DNA of 64,000 nucleotides from Pseudomonas putida (GTDB lineage: Bacteria > Pseudomonadota > Gammaproteobacteria > Pseudomonadales > Pseudomonadaceae): assembly GCF_005080685.1 (NCBI RefSeq), contig NZ_CP039371.1, positions 1,736,001-1,800,000 on the forward strand, read 5' to 3'. Shown here in pieces: positions 29,193-39,437 of the stretch. Within the stretch, counting starts at the first letter, position 1. Each line of letters begins with the position of its first letter. The notes beneath the pieces were generated by a model, which saw only the letters and a program-made list of their open reading frames with translations, had not been told where the DNA came from and ran no database searches. Made by a program: the position numbers and the translations under genes.

Positions 29193-30164
29193 ATGCAAAT
29201 TGCCCTGGCCCCGATGGAGGGGCTGGTCGACAACATCCTGCGCGACGTTCTGACCCGTGTGGGCGGCATCGATTGGTGCGTCACCGAGTTCATTCGCGTC
29301 TGTGACCGGCTGTTGCCGCCATCGTCCTTCGACAAGCTGGCCCCGGAGCTGCGCCAAGGTGCGCGTACCGCGGCCGGAGTGCCGATGCGCGTGCAACTGC
29401 TGGGTTCGGATCCGGTCTGCCTGGCCGAGAACGCGGCCCTGGCCTGCGAGCTGGGCGCGCCGGTGATCGACCTGAACTTCGGCTGCCCGGCCAAGACGGT
29501 GAACAAGTCCCGTGGTGGCGCGGTGCTGCTCAAGGAGCCCGAGCTGCTGCATGCCATCGTCCGCGAAGTGCGCCGGGCGGTGCCAGCGCACATCCCGGTC
29601 ACCTCGAAGATGCGCCTGGGCTTCGATAGCCCGGACGGTGCGCTGGACTGCGCCACGGCGCTGGCCGAAGGGGGCTCTGCCCACCTGGTGGTGCATGCAC
29701 GGACCAAGGTCGAGGGCTATAAGCCTCCGGCGCATTGGGAGTGGGTGGCGCGGGTGCAGGATGTGGTAGCGGTGCCGGTATTCGCCAACGGTGAAATCTG
29801 GACCGTCGACGACTGGCGGCGCTGCCGCGAGGTCAGCGGCGCCGAGCACATCATGCTCGGTCGCGGCCTGGTGTCGCGTCCGGACCTGGCCTTGCAGATC
29901 GCCGCTGCCCGCGATGGGCGCGGCTACCAGCCGCTGCGTTGGGACGAACTACTGCCGCTGCTGCGCGAGTTCTGGCGCCAGGCCCAGGCCAAGCTGTCCC
30001 CGCGCTATGCGCCGGGGCGGATGAAGCAATGGCTGGCGATGCTGACCCGCAGTTATCCCGAGGCGGTGGTGTTGTTCGCCGAGTTGCGGCGCGAGGATGA
30101 TTGCGCGCGGATCAGTCGGTTGCTTGGGGTTGAGCAGCATGCATTCGAGGAATGTGTTGCCTGA
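29193..30164 (+). CDS. dusC: tRNA-dihydrouridine(16) synthase DusC
   Basis: 323 aa FMN-dependent enzyme that reduces U16 in tRNA. The N-terminal [18 protein letters not shown] binds FMN and the catalytic Cys is in [19 protein letters not shown]. The [13 protein letters not shown] segment and total length fit the DusC rather than DusA or DusB branch. The FMN phosphate site is in [12 protein letters not shown]. Confidence 0.93.
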   Translation: MQIALAPMEGLVDNILRDVLTRVGGIDWCVTEFIRVCDRLLPPSSFDKLAPELRQGARTAAGVPMRVQLLGSDPVCLAENAALACELGAPVIDLNFGCPAKTVNKSRGGAVLLKEPELLHAIVREVRRAVPAHIPVTSKMRLGFDSPDGALDCATALAEGGSAHLVVHARTKVEGYKPPAHWEWVARVQDVVAVPVFANGEIWTVDDWRRCREVSGAEHIMLGRGLVSRPDLALQIAAARDGRGYQPLRWDELLPLLREFWRQAQAKLSPRYAPGRMKQWLAMLTRSYPEAVVLFAELRREDDCARISRLLGVEQHAFEECVA

Positions 30165-30167
30165 TCA

Positions 30168-30247
30168 GGCCTCTTCGCGGGCAAGCCCGCTCCTACAGGC
30201 TCCCACCGAACTCGTGTAGGAGCGGGCTTGCCCGCGAAGGGGCCTGA
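30168..30247. repeat. REP pair (inverted)
   Basis: CTTCGCGGGCAAGCCCGCTC (30172-30191) and its inverse near 30220-30239 form the typical P. putida REP doublet between dusC and ibpA. Confidence 0.9.
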
Positions 30248-30283
30248 CCAGGCGATACAACACGCAAATTTTTTTTCCTCCCC

Positions 30284-30309
30284 CTTGAAACCCACCTCCA
30301 CGGCCATAT
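30284..30309 (+). promoter_or_regulatory. Sigma-32-like heat-shock promoter of ibpA
   Basis: CTTGAAA (30284-30290) and CCATAT (30304-30309) with a 13-base spacer match the sigma-32 pattern (CTTGAAA, CCCATnT). Confidence 0.78.
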
Positions 30310-30318
30310 CTTTTGAGT

Positions 30319-30376
30319 ACGCGATGCCGAAGTCGGGTCGCGTAATGACTTACTTGCTGAATCTCAGGAGTTTATG
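30319..30376 (+). promoter_or_regulatory. ROSE-like RNA thermometer in ibpA leader
   Basis: Hairpin I: ACGCGA (30319-30324) pairs with TCGCGT (30338-30343), with an inner CCG/CGG stem. Hairpin II: CTTGCTGA (30353-30360) pairs with TCAGGAG (30364-30370), hiding the Shine-Dalgarno AGGAG and leaving one unpaired G. The UUGCU/AGGA pairing with a bulged G is the ROSE hallmark. Confidence 0.8.
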
Positions 30377-30823
30377 ACCATGACCAGTGCTTTCTCTCTC
30401 GCTCCACTGTTCCGCCATTCCGTGGGCTTCGACCGTTTCAACGACCTGTTCGAATCCGCGGCACGCAACGAGGCGGGTAGCAGCTACCCTCCCTACAACG
30501 TTGAAAAACATGGCGATGACCACTATCGCATCGTGGTTGCCGCAGCCGGCTTCCAGGAGCAGGACCTCGACCTGCAGGTCGAAAAAGGCGTCCTGACCGT
30601 TACCGGTGGCAAGCGCGAAGACAGCGGCGCCGAGGTGACCTACCTGCATCAGGGTATCGCCCAGCGCGCTTTCAAGCTGTCATTCCGCCTGGCCGACCAC
30701 ATCGAGGTGAAATCCGCTGGCCTGGCCAACGGCCTGCTCAGCATCGACCTGCTGCGCATCGTGCCGGAAGAAGCCAAGGCCAAGCGCATCCCGATCACCG
30801 GCGAAAAGCCTGCGCTGAATTGA
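30374..30823 (+). CDS. ibpA: Small heat-shock protein, IbpA type (Hsp20)
   Basis: 149 aa alpha-crystallin-domain holdase that binds unfolding proteins in the cytosol. The N-terminus resembles IbpA (FDRFNDLFESA), the alpha-crystallin domain runs from about 39 to 130 with the A-x-G-x-L motif in LANGLLSIDL, and the C-terminal I-x-I anchor is RIPIT. It is a single-gene unit with a sigma-32-like promoter, a ROSE-like leader and a strong terminator. Confidence 0.95.
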   Translation: MTMTSAFSLAPLFRHSVGFDRFNDLFESAARNEAGSSYPPYNVEKHGDDHYRIVVAAAGFQEQDLDLQVEKGVLTVTGGKREDSGAEVTYLHQGIAQRAFKLSFRLADHIEVKSAGLANGLLSIDLLRIVPEEAKAKRIPITGEKPALN

Positions 30824-30840
30824 TTTCGGCGGGATGAACG

Positions 30841-30865
30841 AAAGGGCACCTTCGGGTGCCCTTTT
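30841..30865 (+). terminator. Terminator after ibpA
   Basis: GGGCACC (30844-30850) TTCG GGTGCCC (30854-30860... ) followed by TTTTT; the loop is a UUCG tetraloop. AAA before the stem lets it also serve the opposing gene. Confidence 0.88.
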
Positions 30866-30871
30866 TGTTGT

Positions 30872-33800
30872 TCAGTAGTCCGCCGGCGCCTCCAGTAGCA
30901 ACTGTCGGAAGGCCATCAGCGGCAACGGGCGACTGTGCAGGTAGCCCTGGTAGAGGTAGCAGCCCTGGCGCTCGAGAAACTCCAGCTGCTCGGTCAGTTC
31001 GACGCCTTCGGCGATGACCGCAAGGCCCAGGCTGCGGGCCATGGCGACGATGGCGCGGACGATCTCGGCGTCGTTGGAGTCCAGTGGTGCGTCGCGCACG
31101 AAGGTCTGGTCGATCTTCAAGGCATCCACCGGCAAGCGTTTGAGGTAGGTCAGCGACGAGTAGCCGGTGCCGAAGTCGTCCATGGCGAAGCTCACGCCGT
31201 AGCGCTTTAGCTCGTGCATCTTGCTGATGGTGTCCTCGAGGTTCTGGATCACGATACCTTCGGTAATTTCCAGTTTCAGCATGCATCGCGGCAGGCCGTA
31301 GTCGTCCAGGCTGCGCAGTACCCGTTCGACGAAGTCGTTCTGGCGGAACTGTCTTGGGCTGATGTTCACGCACAGGCTGAACGTATCGGCGTCGATCAGC
31401 CCGTCTTTCAGCATGCCCGCGCAGGCATCGCAGGCTTCGTCGAGGATCCAGCTGCCAACTTCGAGAATCAGGCCGCTTTCCTCCAGTACCTGGATGAACT
31501 GTGCCGGCGGCTGCTGGCCCAGTTGCGGATGGTGCCAGCGCAGCAGTACCTCGGCTCCGACGATGCGGTTGTCACGGGCGTCCACCTGGGGCTGGAAGTG
31601 CAGGGCCAGCTCGCCCCGGGCCAGGGCCAGGCGCAGGTCGCTTTCCATGCGCAGGCGCTCGCTGGCGGCCTTCTGCATGGTGTTGTGGAACAGTTGGGTG
31701 GTGTTGCGCCCGGAGTCCTTGGCCCGGTACAAGGCGATGTCGGCACGCTTGAGCAGGTCGGCGGGTGTTGCGCCATGGTCGGGGATCAGTGCCACGCCGA
31801 TGCTGGGCGTCACCTGCAGGCGCTGACCGTCCAGCGACATGGGCTCGGCCAACAGTTCGCGCAGGGTATCGGCCAGTTCGCGGACCTTGTCCTCGACCGC
31901 ATCGCGGCCGCCTTCAAGGCCGCCGATCAGCACCACGAATTCGTCCCCGCCCAGGCGCGCCACGGTGTCTTCCAGGCGCACGCTGGCCTCCAGGCGGGCG
32001 GTGATGATCTTCAATACCGTGTCGCCCACTGGATGGCCGAGCGAGTCGTTGATGTGCTTGAAGTGGTCTAGGTCGAGAAACAGCAACGCGCCGCGCTGGT
32101 TGTGGCGCTTGAGCAGGGCGATCTGCTGGCTCAGGCGGTCCATCAACAGGGCGCGGTTGGGCAGGTTGGTCAGCGGGTCGTGGTAGGCCAGGTGGCGTAT
32201 CTGCGCCTGGGCGTTCTTCAACTGGCTGACGTCGCGTGCGGTCAGCAGCAGGCAATCGATCTCGTTGAGGCTGATCGGCTCCACCGAGACCTCCACGGTG
32301 AGGATGTCGCCGCGCTTGTTGCGCCCGAGCATCTCGCGATGGTGCACGCGGCCATGCTCATGCAGCTCGTTGAGCAGCGCTGCGCGCTGTTTCTCATCGG
32401 CCCAGATGCCCATTTCATAGACCGTCCGGCCGATCACCTCGGTGGCGCTGTAGCCGGTCAGGCGGGTGAAGCCGTCGTTGACTTCAAGGTAGCGGCCACT
32501 GTGGTGCTCGGTGATGGTGATGGCGTCGGGGCTTGAGTGGAAGGCCTTGGCGAATTTCTCTTCGCTGGATTTCAGTGCCGCCTCGGCGCGTTGCTGTTGG
32601 GTGATGTCGCGCAGTGTGGTGACGCTGCACGGCTGGCCGTCGACGCTGATCAGGCGGCTGGAAATCACGCAGGTCAGCGGCGAGCCATTGCGGTGATTGA
32701 GAGTCACCGCAACGTTGCTCAGGGCCTGCTCGCGGATCACCTGCTCGATGCGCTGGGTGCGTTCGGAGGGCTCTGCCCACAGGTCAAGTTCGTCGGCGGT
32801 GCGGCCGATCACCTGTTCCGCAGTCCAGCCGAAGGTCTGCGAGAACGCCGGGTTGATCTCGATGAACTGGCCGGTGTCCTGGCGGGTGACGTAGATCGGG
32901 TCCGGGCTGACCTGGAACAGGCTGGCGAACTTCTCTTCCGAGGCGCTCAGGCGTTGCTCGCGCTCGACCTGGTCGGTGATGTCCAGCAAGGTGCCGGCCA
33001 TGCGCAGCGGCTGCCCGTGCTCGTCGCGGTAGAGGCGGGCGCGGCTCTCGATGTAGCGCGAGGCGCCGTTCTCCAGTTGGACCCGGTAGGTGATCTGGTA
33101 ATTGCCGGCCGGGCCTTCGCGCAAACTGCGGTAGGCCTGGCGCATGACGTTGCGCTCCTGCTCGGGCACGCCCTCGAAGAAGGCATCGAACGATTCGTGG
33201 AACGGTATCGGGTCGAGCCCGTGCAACTGCGCAGCACGCGCCGAGCCATAGAGCATGCCGCTGGGGATGTGCCAGTCCCAGGTGCCCAACTGCGCCGAAT
33301 CCAGGGCCAGGTCGAGACGCTCCTGGCTGTCCTTGAGGGCCTGTTCGGCGCGCCTGCGTTCGGTGGTATCGACGAAGGTGCTGAGCAGGAAGGTCACCCC
33401 TTCGAACTCGATGCCTTGCGTACACAGGATGCCGTCGTGGAGCTTGCCGGAGCTTGCGCGAAACTGCACTTCGAGGCTCACCGGCCCGCTGCCGGCGCGG
33501 GTCGCCTCGATCACCTGGTGGCGCTGCTCGAGGTTGGCCCACAGGCCCAGTTCCAGGCTGGTCTTGCCGATTACCTGGCTGCCCGGCCAACCGAACATGT
33601 CCTCGAAGTGCTGGTTGACGTCGAAGATCATGCCGTCCTGGCGACGGGTCAGCATCACCGCATTGGGGCTCAGGTGGAACAGCGTGGCGAAACGTTTTTC
33701 CGAGTTGATCAGCGCGGCCTCGCGTTCGCGCTGGCGGGTGATTTCGCGGATCACGCCGATCATCTGCGGGCGGCCGTGGCGGTCATGGGTGAGGCTGCCG

Positions 33801-34168
33801 TTGATCTCCAGCCAATGCAAGGTGCCGTCCGGCCAGCGGATGCGGTGGCGCATGGCCTGGACTACTGGTTCGCCGTTGACCACCGCCTGGAAGGCCTGGC
33901 GGGTGCGGGCGCGGTCTTCCTCGGGCAGCAGGTCGAGGTAGTCGATGTCGCTGGGCAGTGGTCGTTGCGGGTCGAAACCGAACAGCGCCTGGGTGCCCCG
34001 CGACCAGCTCACCCGGCCGCTCTCGATATCCCAGAGCCACGCCCCGAGGCGGGCGCCGTTTAGCGCAGCGAGCAACTGCGGGGCATTCTGCCAGGCCTGT
34101 TCCGATTCCTGGGGATCGGCCGCAGGAATGCGCGGCAGGCGCGGAAAGCGGTTTGCTGATTTGGGCAT
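30872..34168 (-). CDS. Multi-PAS GGDEF-EAL cyclic-di-GMP enzyme
   Basis: 1098 aa without membrane segments. About five PAS domains (starting near 34, 157, 282, 410 and 535) precede GGDEF (about 660-825) and EAL (about 840-1090). GGDEF is intact (ARLGGDEFVVLIGG, about 740) with an RxxD inhibition site (RLED) five residues upstream. The EAL motif is EVL in GAEVLLRWHHP, but the metal and base residues are kept (LEITEG, MDDFGTGYSS, LKIDQTFV, VIAEGVE). It is therefore predicted to have both diguanylate cyclase and phosphodiesterase capacity, with PAS-sensed control. The sensed signals are unknown. Convergent with ibpA. Confidence 0.92.
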   Translation of the reverse strand: MPKSANRFPRLPRIPAADPQESEQAWQNAPQLLAALNGARLGAWLWDIESGRVSWSRGTQALFGFDPQRPLPSDIDYLDLLPEEDRARTRQAFQAVVNGEPVVQAMRHRIRWPDGTLHWLEINGSLTHDRHGRPQMIGVIREITRQREREAALINSEKRFATLFHLSPNAVMLTRRQDGMIFDVNQHFEDMFGWPGSQVIGKTSLELGLWANLEQRHQVIEATRAGSGPVSLEVQFRASSGKLHDGILCTQGIEFEGVTFLLSTFVDTTERRRAEQALKDSQERLDLALDSAQLGTWDWHIPSGMLYGSARAAQLHGLDPIPFHESFDAFFEGVPEQERNVMRQAYRSLREGPAGNYQITYRVQLENGASRYIESRARLYRDEHGQPLRMAGTLLDITDQVEREQRLSASEEKFASLFQVSPDPIYVTRQDTGQFIEINPAFSQTFGWTAEQVIGRTADELDLWAEPSERTQRIEQVIREQALSNVAVTLNHRNGSPLTCVISSRLISVDGQPCSVTTLRDITQQQRAEAALKSSEEKFAKAFHSSPDAITITEHHSGRYLEVNDGFTRLTGYSATEVIGRTVYEMGIWADEKQRAALLNELHEHGRVHHREMLGRNKRGDILTVEVSVEPISLNEIDCLLLTARDVSQLKNAQAQIRHLAYHDPLTNLPNRALLMDRLSQQIALLKRHNQRGALLFLDLDHFKHINDSLGHPVGDTVLKIITARLEASVRLEDTVARLGGDEFVVLIGGLEGGRDAVEDKVRELADTLRELLAEPMSLDGQRLQVTPSIGVALIPDHGATPADLLKRADIALYRAKDSGRNTTQLFHNTMQKAASERLRMESDLRLALARGELALHFQPQVDARDNRIVGAEVLLRWHHPQLGQQPPAQFIQVLEESGLILEVGSWILDEACDACAGMLKDGLIDADTFSLCVNISPRQFRQNDFVERVLRSLDDYGLPRCMLKLEITEGIVIQNLEDTISKMHELKRYGVSFAMDDFGTGYSSLTYLKRLPVDALKIDQTFVRDAPLDSNDAEIVRAIVAMARSLGLAVIAEGVELTEQLEFLERQGCYLYQGYLHSRPLPLMAFRQLLLEAPADY

Positions 34169-34229
34169 CGATACCAGACCTTTGGCTTAAAACGCGTCCT
34201 TGAGTTGGAAATGCCGAGCTGACGACCGG

Positions 34230-35108
34230 TCAGGCGGACCCTGCGTGGCTGTCGAGCAGGGCCATGAAGGCCCTCGCCGCATTCGATAGCGTTCGCTCCG
34301 TGTGCAAAATGTAGCCTAGCTGGCGCGACAGTTGTATGCCGGGCAAGGCGATGGGTGAGACCTGTTCGTCGAGCATGGTGCGCGGCAGCACGCTCCACGC
34401 CAGGCCGATGGAAACCATCATCTTGATGGTTTCCAGGTAATTGGTGCTCATGGCGATGTTCGGTGTCAGGCCCTGGCTTTCGAACAGGCGCTGGACGATG
34501 TGGTGGGTGAAGGTGTTGCCGCCGGGGAACACCGCCGGGTGGCGGGCGACGTCGGCCAGGCCGACCTGGCTGTCGCGGGCCAGCGGGTGCTCGGGAGCGG
34601 CGACGAAATCCAGGGCGTCGTCCCAGACCGGCACCGCCTTGACCAGGTGATGGGGTTCGGGGGCCAGGGTGATGACCGCGATTTCGGCGCGGCCATGGAG
34701 AATCTCATCGTAGGCCGCTTCCGAATCCATGAACTGGATGTCCAGCGCCACCGCTGGGTATTCGCGGGTGAAGGCCCGTAGCAGCGGCGGCAGTCGGTGC
34801 AGGCCGATATGGTGGCTGGTGGCCAGGGTCAAACGACCACTCACCTCCCCGCTGAGATTGGTCAGGGCGCGGCGGGTATCATCGAGCACGTTGAGGATCT
34901 GGTAGGCACGGGGCAAAAGGGCGCGGCCGGCTTCGGTCAGTGTCACTTCGCGGCCCAGGCGGTCGAACAGGCGCACGTCCAGTTGTTGCTCCAGCCCGGC
35001 GATGCGCTTGCTGACCGCAGGTTGTGTCAGGAGCAGGCGCTCGGCGGCGCCGGAGAAACTGCCGGTTTCAGCAATGGCGATAAAGGCGCTGAGGTTGGCG
35101 AGGTCCAT
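34230..35108 (-). CDS. LysR-family regulator divergent from leuC
   Basis: 292 aa. N-terminal winged helix-turn-helix (GSFSGAAERLLLTQPAVSKRIAGLEQQL) and a periplasmic-binding-fold effector domain. The start at MDLANLSAFIAIAETGSF is standard; nine upstream codons are open but unlikely. It is transcribed away from leuC with 131 bases between the start codons, so it is probably the activator of leuCD; the effector could be a leucine-pathway intermediate such as isopropylmalate, by analogy only. Confidence 0.9.
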   Translation of the reverse strand: MDLANLSAFIAIAETGSFSGAAERLLLTQPAVSKRIAGLEQQLDVRLFDRLGREVTLTEAGRALLPRAYQILNVLDDTRRALTNLSGEVSGRLTLATSHHIGLHRLPPLLRAFTREYPAVALDIQFMDSEAAYDEILHGRAEIAVITLAPEPHHLVKAVPVWDDALDFVAAPEHPLARDSQVGLADVARHPAVFPGGNTFTHHIVQRLFESQGLTPNIAMSTNYLETIKMMVSIGLAWSVLPRTMLDEQVSPIALPGIQLSRQLGYILHTERTLSNAARAFMALLDSHAGSA

Positions 35109-35123
35109 GTGTTCGAATTCCTG

Positions 35124-35182
35124 TTGGTTATCCAAAGTATAAAAATTATGAATTTGAGTTATTCAATCTAACCCCATAGCAT
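35124..35182. promoter_or_regulatory. Divergent LysR/leuC promoter region with inverted repeats
   Basis: Plus strand TTGAGT (35154-35159) and TAGCAT (35177-35182), spacer 17, point to leuC. Minus strand TTGAAT (35161-35166) and TATACT (35137-35142), spacer 18, point to the LysR gene. TTGG/CCAA (35124-35135) and TGAAT/ATTCA (35149-35165) are candidate LysR sites between them. Confidence 0.55.
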
Positions 35183-35239
35183 CGTCCGTACAAGCCAAGG
35201 GGTCTTTGGCATAGAAAGACGCTGATGAGGAACAGTCTG

Positions 35240-36673
35240 ATGGCTGGCAAAACGCTCTACGACAAACTCTGGGAAGCCCATGAGGTCAAGCGCCGAGACG
35301 ACGGCTCGTCCTTGATCTACATCGACCGCCATATCATTCATGAAGTGACGTCGCCCCAGGCCTTCGAAGGCCTGCGCCTGGCCAACCGCAAGCCATGGCG
35401 CATCGATGCCAACATCGCCACGCCCGACCACAACGTGCCGACCACGCCAGAGCGCAAGGGTGGCATCGACGCCATCGTCGACCAGGTGTCGCGCCTGCAG
35501 GTGCAGACCCTCGATGAAAACTGTGACGAGTACGGCATCGTCGAATTCAAGATGAACGACGAACGTCAGGGCATCGTCCACGTCATCAGCCCCGAGCAAG
35601 GCGCCACCTTGCCCGGCATGACCGTGGTCTGCGGCGACTCGCATACCTCGACCCACGGTGCCTTTGGCGCCTTGGCCCACGGCATCGGCACCTCCGAGGT
35701 CGAGCACGTGCTCGCCACCCAGTGTCTGGTCGCCAAGAAAATGAAGAACATGCTGGTGCGCGTCGAAGGCCAATTGCCTGCCGGCGTCACCGCCAAGGAC
35801 ATCGTGCTCGCCGTCATCGGCAAGATCGGCACCGCCGGTGGCAACGGCCACGCGATGGAATTCGCCGGCAGCGCCATCCGCGAATTGTCGATGGAAGGCC
35901 GCATGACCATCTGCAACATGTCCATCGAAGCCGGTGCCCGTGTCGGCCTGGTCGCCACCGATGCGACGACCGTCGCGTATGTCGAAGGCCGCCCGTATGC
36001 GCCGAAAGGCGAGCACTGGGAACGCGCCGTCGAGGCGTGGAAAGACCTGGTCTCCGATGACGATGCGGTGTTCGACACCGTGGTCGAGCTCGACGCCGCC
36101 CAGATCAAGCCACAGGTCAGCTGGGGCACCTCGCCCGAGATGGTGCTGGCCGTCGACCAGCGCGTGCCGGACCCGGCTGCCGAGGCCGACCTGGTCAAGC
36201 GTGGTTCGATCGAGCGCGCCTTGAAGTACATGGGTCTGAGCGCCAACCAGGCGATCACCGATATCCAGCTGGACCGTGTGTTCATCGGTTCTTGCACCAA
36301 CTCGCGGATCGAAGACCTGCGCGCCGCCGCCGAAATCGCCAAGGGTCGCAAGGTCGCCGCCACCATCAAGCAGGCCATCGTCGTGCCGGGCTCCGGCTTG
36401 GTCAAGGCGCAAGCCGAGCGCGAAGGCCTGGACAAGATTTTCCTCGAGGCTGGTTTCGAATGGCGCGAGCCTGGCTGCTCGATGTGCCTGGCGATGAACC
36501 CGGACCGCCTGGAAAGCGGCGAGCACTGCGCCTCCACCTCCAACCGCAACTTCGAGGGCCGTCAGGGCGCCGGTGGTCGTACCCACCTGGTGAGCCCGGC
36601 CATGGCCGCCGCCGCCGCGGTGACCGGTCACTTCATCGATGTCCGCGAGTTGATCCAAGGGAGCGCAGCATGA
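35240..36673 (+). CDS. leuC: 3-isopropylmalate dehydratase large subunit
   Basis: 477 aa aconitase-family subunit for the isomerisation of 2- to 3-isopropylmalate in leucine synthesis. The [4Fe-4S] ligand motifs are [11 protein letters not shown] and [27 protein letters not shown] at 35240 follows AGGAAC; an upstream ATG (35225) is less likely. leuD overlaps its stop by four bases. Confidence 0.97.
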   Translation: MAGKTLYDKLWEAHEVKRRDDGSSLIYIDRHIIHEVTSPQAFEGLRLANRKPWRIDANIATPDHNVPTTPERKGGIDAIVDQVSRLQVQTLDENCDEYGIVEFKMNDERQGIVHVISPEQGATLPGMTVVCGDSHTSTHGAFGALAHGIGTSEVEHVLATQCLVAKKMKNMLVRVEGQLPAGVTAKDIVLAVIGKIGTAGGNGHAMEFAGSAIRELSMEGRMTICNMSIEAGARVGLVATDATTVAYVEGRPYAPKGEHWERAVEAWKDLVSDDDAVFDTVVELDAAQIKPQVSWGTSPEMVLAVDQRVPDPAAEADLVKRGSIERALKYMGLSANQAITDIQLDRVFIGSCTNSRIEDLRAAAEIAKGRKVAATIKQAIVVPGSGLVKAQAEREGLDKIFLEAGFEWREPGCSMCLAMNPDRLESGEHCASTSNRNFEGRQGAGGRTHLVSPAMAAAAAVTGHFIDVRELIQGSAA

Positions 36674-37314
36674 AAGCCTTTACCCAGCACACCGGTCTCG
36701 TCGCGCCGTTGGACCGTGCCAACGTCGACACCGATCAGATCATCCCCAAGCAGTTCCTGAAGTCGATCAAACGCACCGGTTTCGGCCCCAACCTGTTCGA
36801 CGAGTGGCGTTACCTGGATGTCGGCCAGCCGTACCAGGACAACAGCAAGCGCCCATTGAACGAAGATTTCGTGCTCAACCACGCACGTTACCAAGGTGCC
36901 AGCGTACTGCTGGCGCGTGAGAACTTCGGTTGCGGTTCGAGCCGCGAACACGCCCCATGGGCGCTGGACGAATACGGTTTCCGTAGCGTCATCGCGCCGA
37001 GCTTCGCCGACATCTTCTTCAACAACAGCTTCAAGAATGGCCTGCTGCCGATCATTCTCAGCGATGAGGAAGTCGATGAGCTGTTCAAGCAGGTCGAGGC
37101 CAACCCAGGCTACCAGCTGACCATCGACCTGCAGGCCCAGGCCGTGACCCGTCCTGATGGCAAGGTGCTGCACTTCGAGATCGATGCCTTCCGCAAGCAC
37201 TGCCTGCTCAACGGCCTCGACGACATCGGCCTGACCCTGCAAGACAGCGACGCGATCAAGGCCTTCGAAGGCAAGCATCGCGCCGCGCAGCCCTGGCTGT
37301 TTCGGGATGCCTGA
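36670..37314 (+). CDS. leuD: 3-isopropylmalate dehydratase small subunit
   Basis: 214 aa swivel-domain partner of LeuC. N-terminus [28 protein letters not shown] and [13 protein letters not shown], the substrate-contact loop, are diagnostic. Start by ATGA overlap with leuC indicates coupled, equimolar translation. Confidence 0.97.
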   Translation: MKAFTQHTGLVAPLDRANVDTDQIIPKQFLKSIKRTGFGPNLFDEWRYLDVGQPYQDNSKRPLNEDFVLNHARYQGASVLLARENFGCGSSREHAPWALDEYGFRSVIAPSFADIFFNNSFKNGLLPIILSDEEVDELFKQVEANPGYQLTIDLQAQAVTRPDGKVLHFEIDAFRKHCLLNGLDDIGLTLQDSDAIKAFEGKHRAAQPWLFRDA

Positions 37315-37334
37315 AGTTTGTAGTTGATCTTGCT

Positions 37335-37427
37335 GGCCTCTTCGCGGGCAAGCCCGCTCCCACGGTAAAGTGCTGTCTATAGCATCTGTGTTGCTTCTGT
37401 GGGAGCGGGCTTGCCCGCGAAGAGGCC
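37335..37427. repeat. REP pair (inverted) after leuD
   Basis: CTTCGCGGGCAAGCCCGCTC with flanks GGCCT..CCCAC (37335-37363) and the inverse unit at 37399-37427, separated by 35 bases. Confidence 0.92.
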
Positions 37428-37460
37428 GGTCCTGGCACTGATATTTAAAGGATTGACCCC

Positions 37461-38225
37461 ATGACCAGCACCACCCACACCGACGTGGTCCAGCGCCAGT
37501 TCGGCGAACAGGCCAATGCCTATCTCAGCAGCGCCGTGCACGCCCAGGGCAGCGAATTCGCCCTGCTGCAGGCCGAGCTGGCGGGGCAGGGCAGCGCCCG
37601 CGTGCTGGACCTGGGGTGTGGTGCAGGTCATGTCAGCTTCCACGTCGCGCCGCTGGTCGCCGAAGTGGTCGCTTACGACCTGTCGCAATCGATGCTCGAC
37701 GTGGTCGCCGCCGCAGCCGCCGATCGCGGCCTGGGCAATATCACCACCGAATGCGGCGCCGCCGAACGACTGCCGTTCGCCGATGCTTCGTTCGACTTCG
37801 TTTTCAGCCGCTACTCGGCGCACCACTGGAGCGACCTGGGCCTGGCCCTGCGCGAAGTGCGCCGGGTGCTCAAGCCCGGTGGCGTGGCCGCCTTCGTCGA
37901 TGTGATGTCGCCGGGCAGCCCGTTGCTCGACACCTACCTGCAGACCGTGGAAGTACTGCGCGACACCAGCCATGTTCGCGATTACTCTGCCGCCGAGTGG
38001 CAGCGTCAGGTCAGTGAAGCCGGCTTGCATGTCCGCAGCCACACGCGCCAGGCACTGCGCCTCGAGTTTTCCAGCTGGGTCGAGCGCATGCGCACCCCCG
38101 AGCCGCTGCGCGTGGCCATCCGCCAGTTGCAGCAGGCCATGGGCGAGGAAGTGCGGCAGTATTACAAGATCGAAGCCGACGGCTCGTTCAGTACCGACGT
38201 GCTGGTGCTGTGGGCCGAGCGCTAG
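37461..38225 (+). CDS. SAM-dependent methyltransferase (UbiE/BioC-like)
   Basis: 254 aa class I methyltransferase. Motif I is VLDLGCGAGHVSFHVAPL (about 45-62), motif II/III region DASFDFVFSRYSAHHW, and the post-motif VLKPGGVAAFVD. It lies between leuD and leuB, with REP elements upstream, but has no known role in leucine synthesis. GGATTG precedes the ATG. Substrate unknown. Confidence 0.87.
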   Translation: MTSTTHTDVVQRQFGEQANAYLSSAVHAQGSEFALLQAELAGQGSARVLDLGCGAGHVSFHVAPLVAEVVAYDLSQSMLDVVAAAAADRGLGNITTECGAAERLPFADASFDFVFSRYSAHHWSDLGLALREVRRVLKPGGVAAFVDVMSPGSPLLDTYLQTVEVLRDTSHVRDYSAAEWQRQVSEAGLHVRSHTRQALRLEFSSWVERMRTPEPLRVAIRQLQQAMGEEVRQYYKIEADGSFSTDVLVLWAER

Positions 38226-38291
38226 GTTGTCATCAAAATACAGTTCGGCGTGGTCAGTTGGGCCGCGCTGCTTGAATGGATAGAGGAAAGC

Positions 38292-39374
<1,083 letters not shown>

Positions 39375-39437
39375 TCTCTCTGGCCCGCCACCAACATCTC
39401 CCGGTGGCGGCCCACTTTTAGCAAAGGTGTAGTTGCG

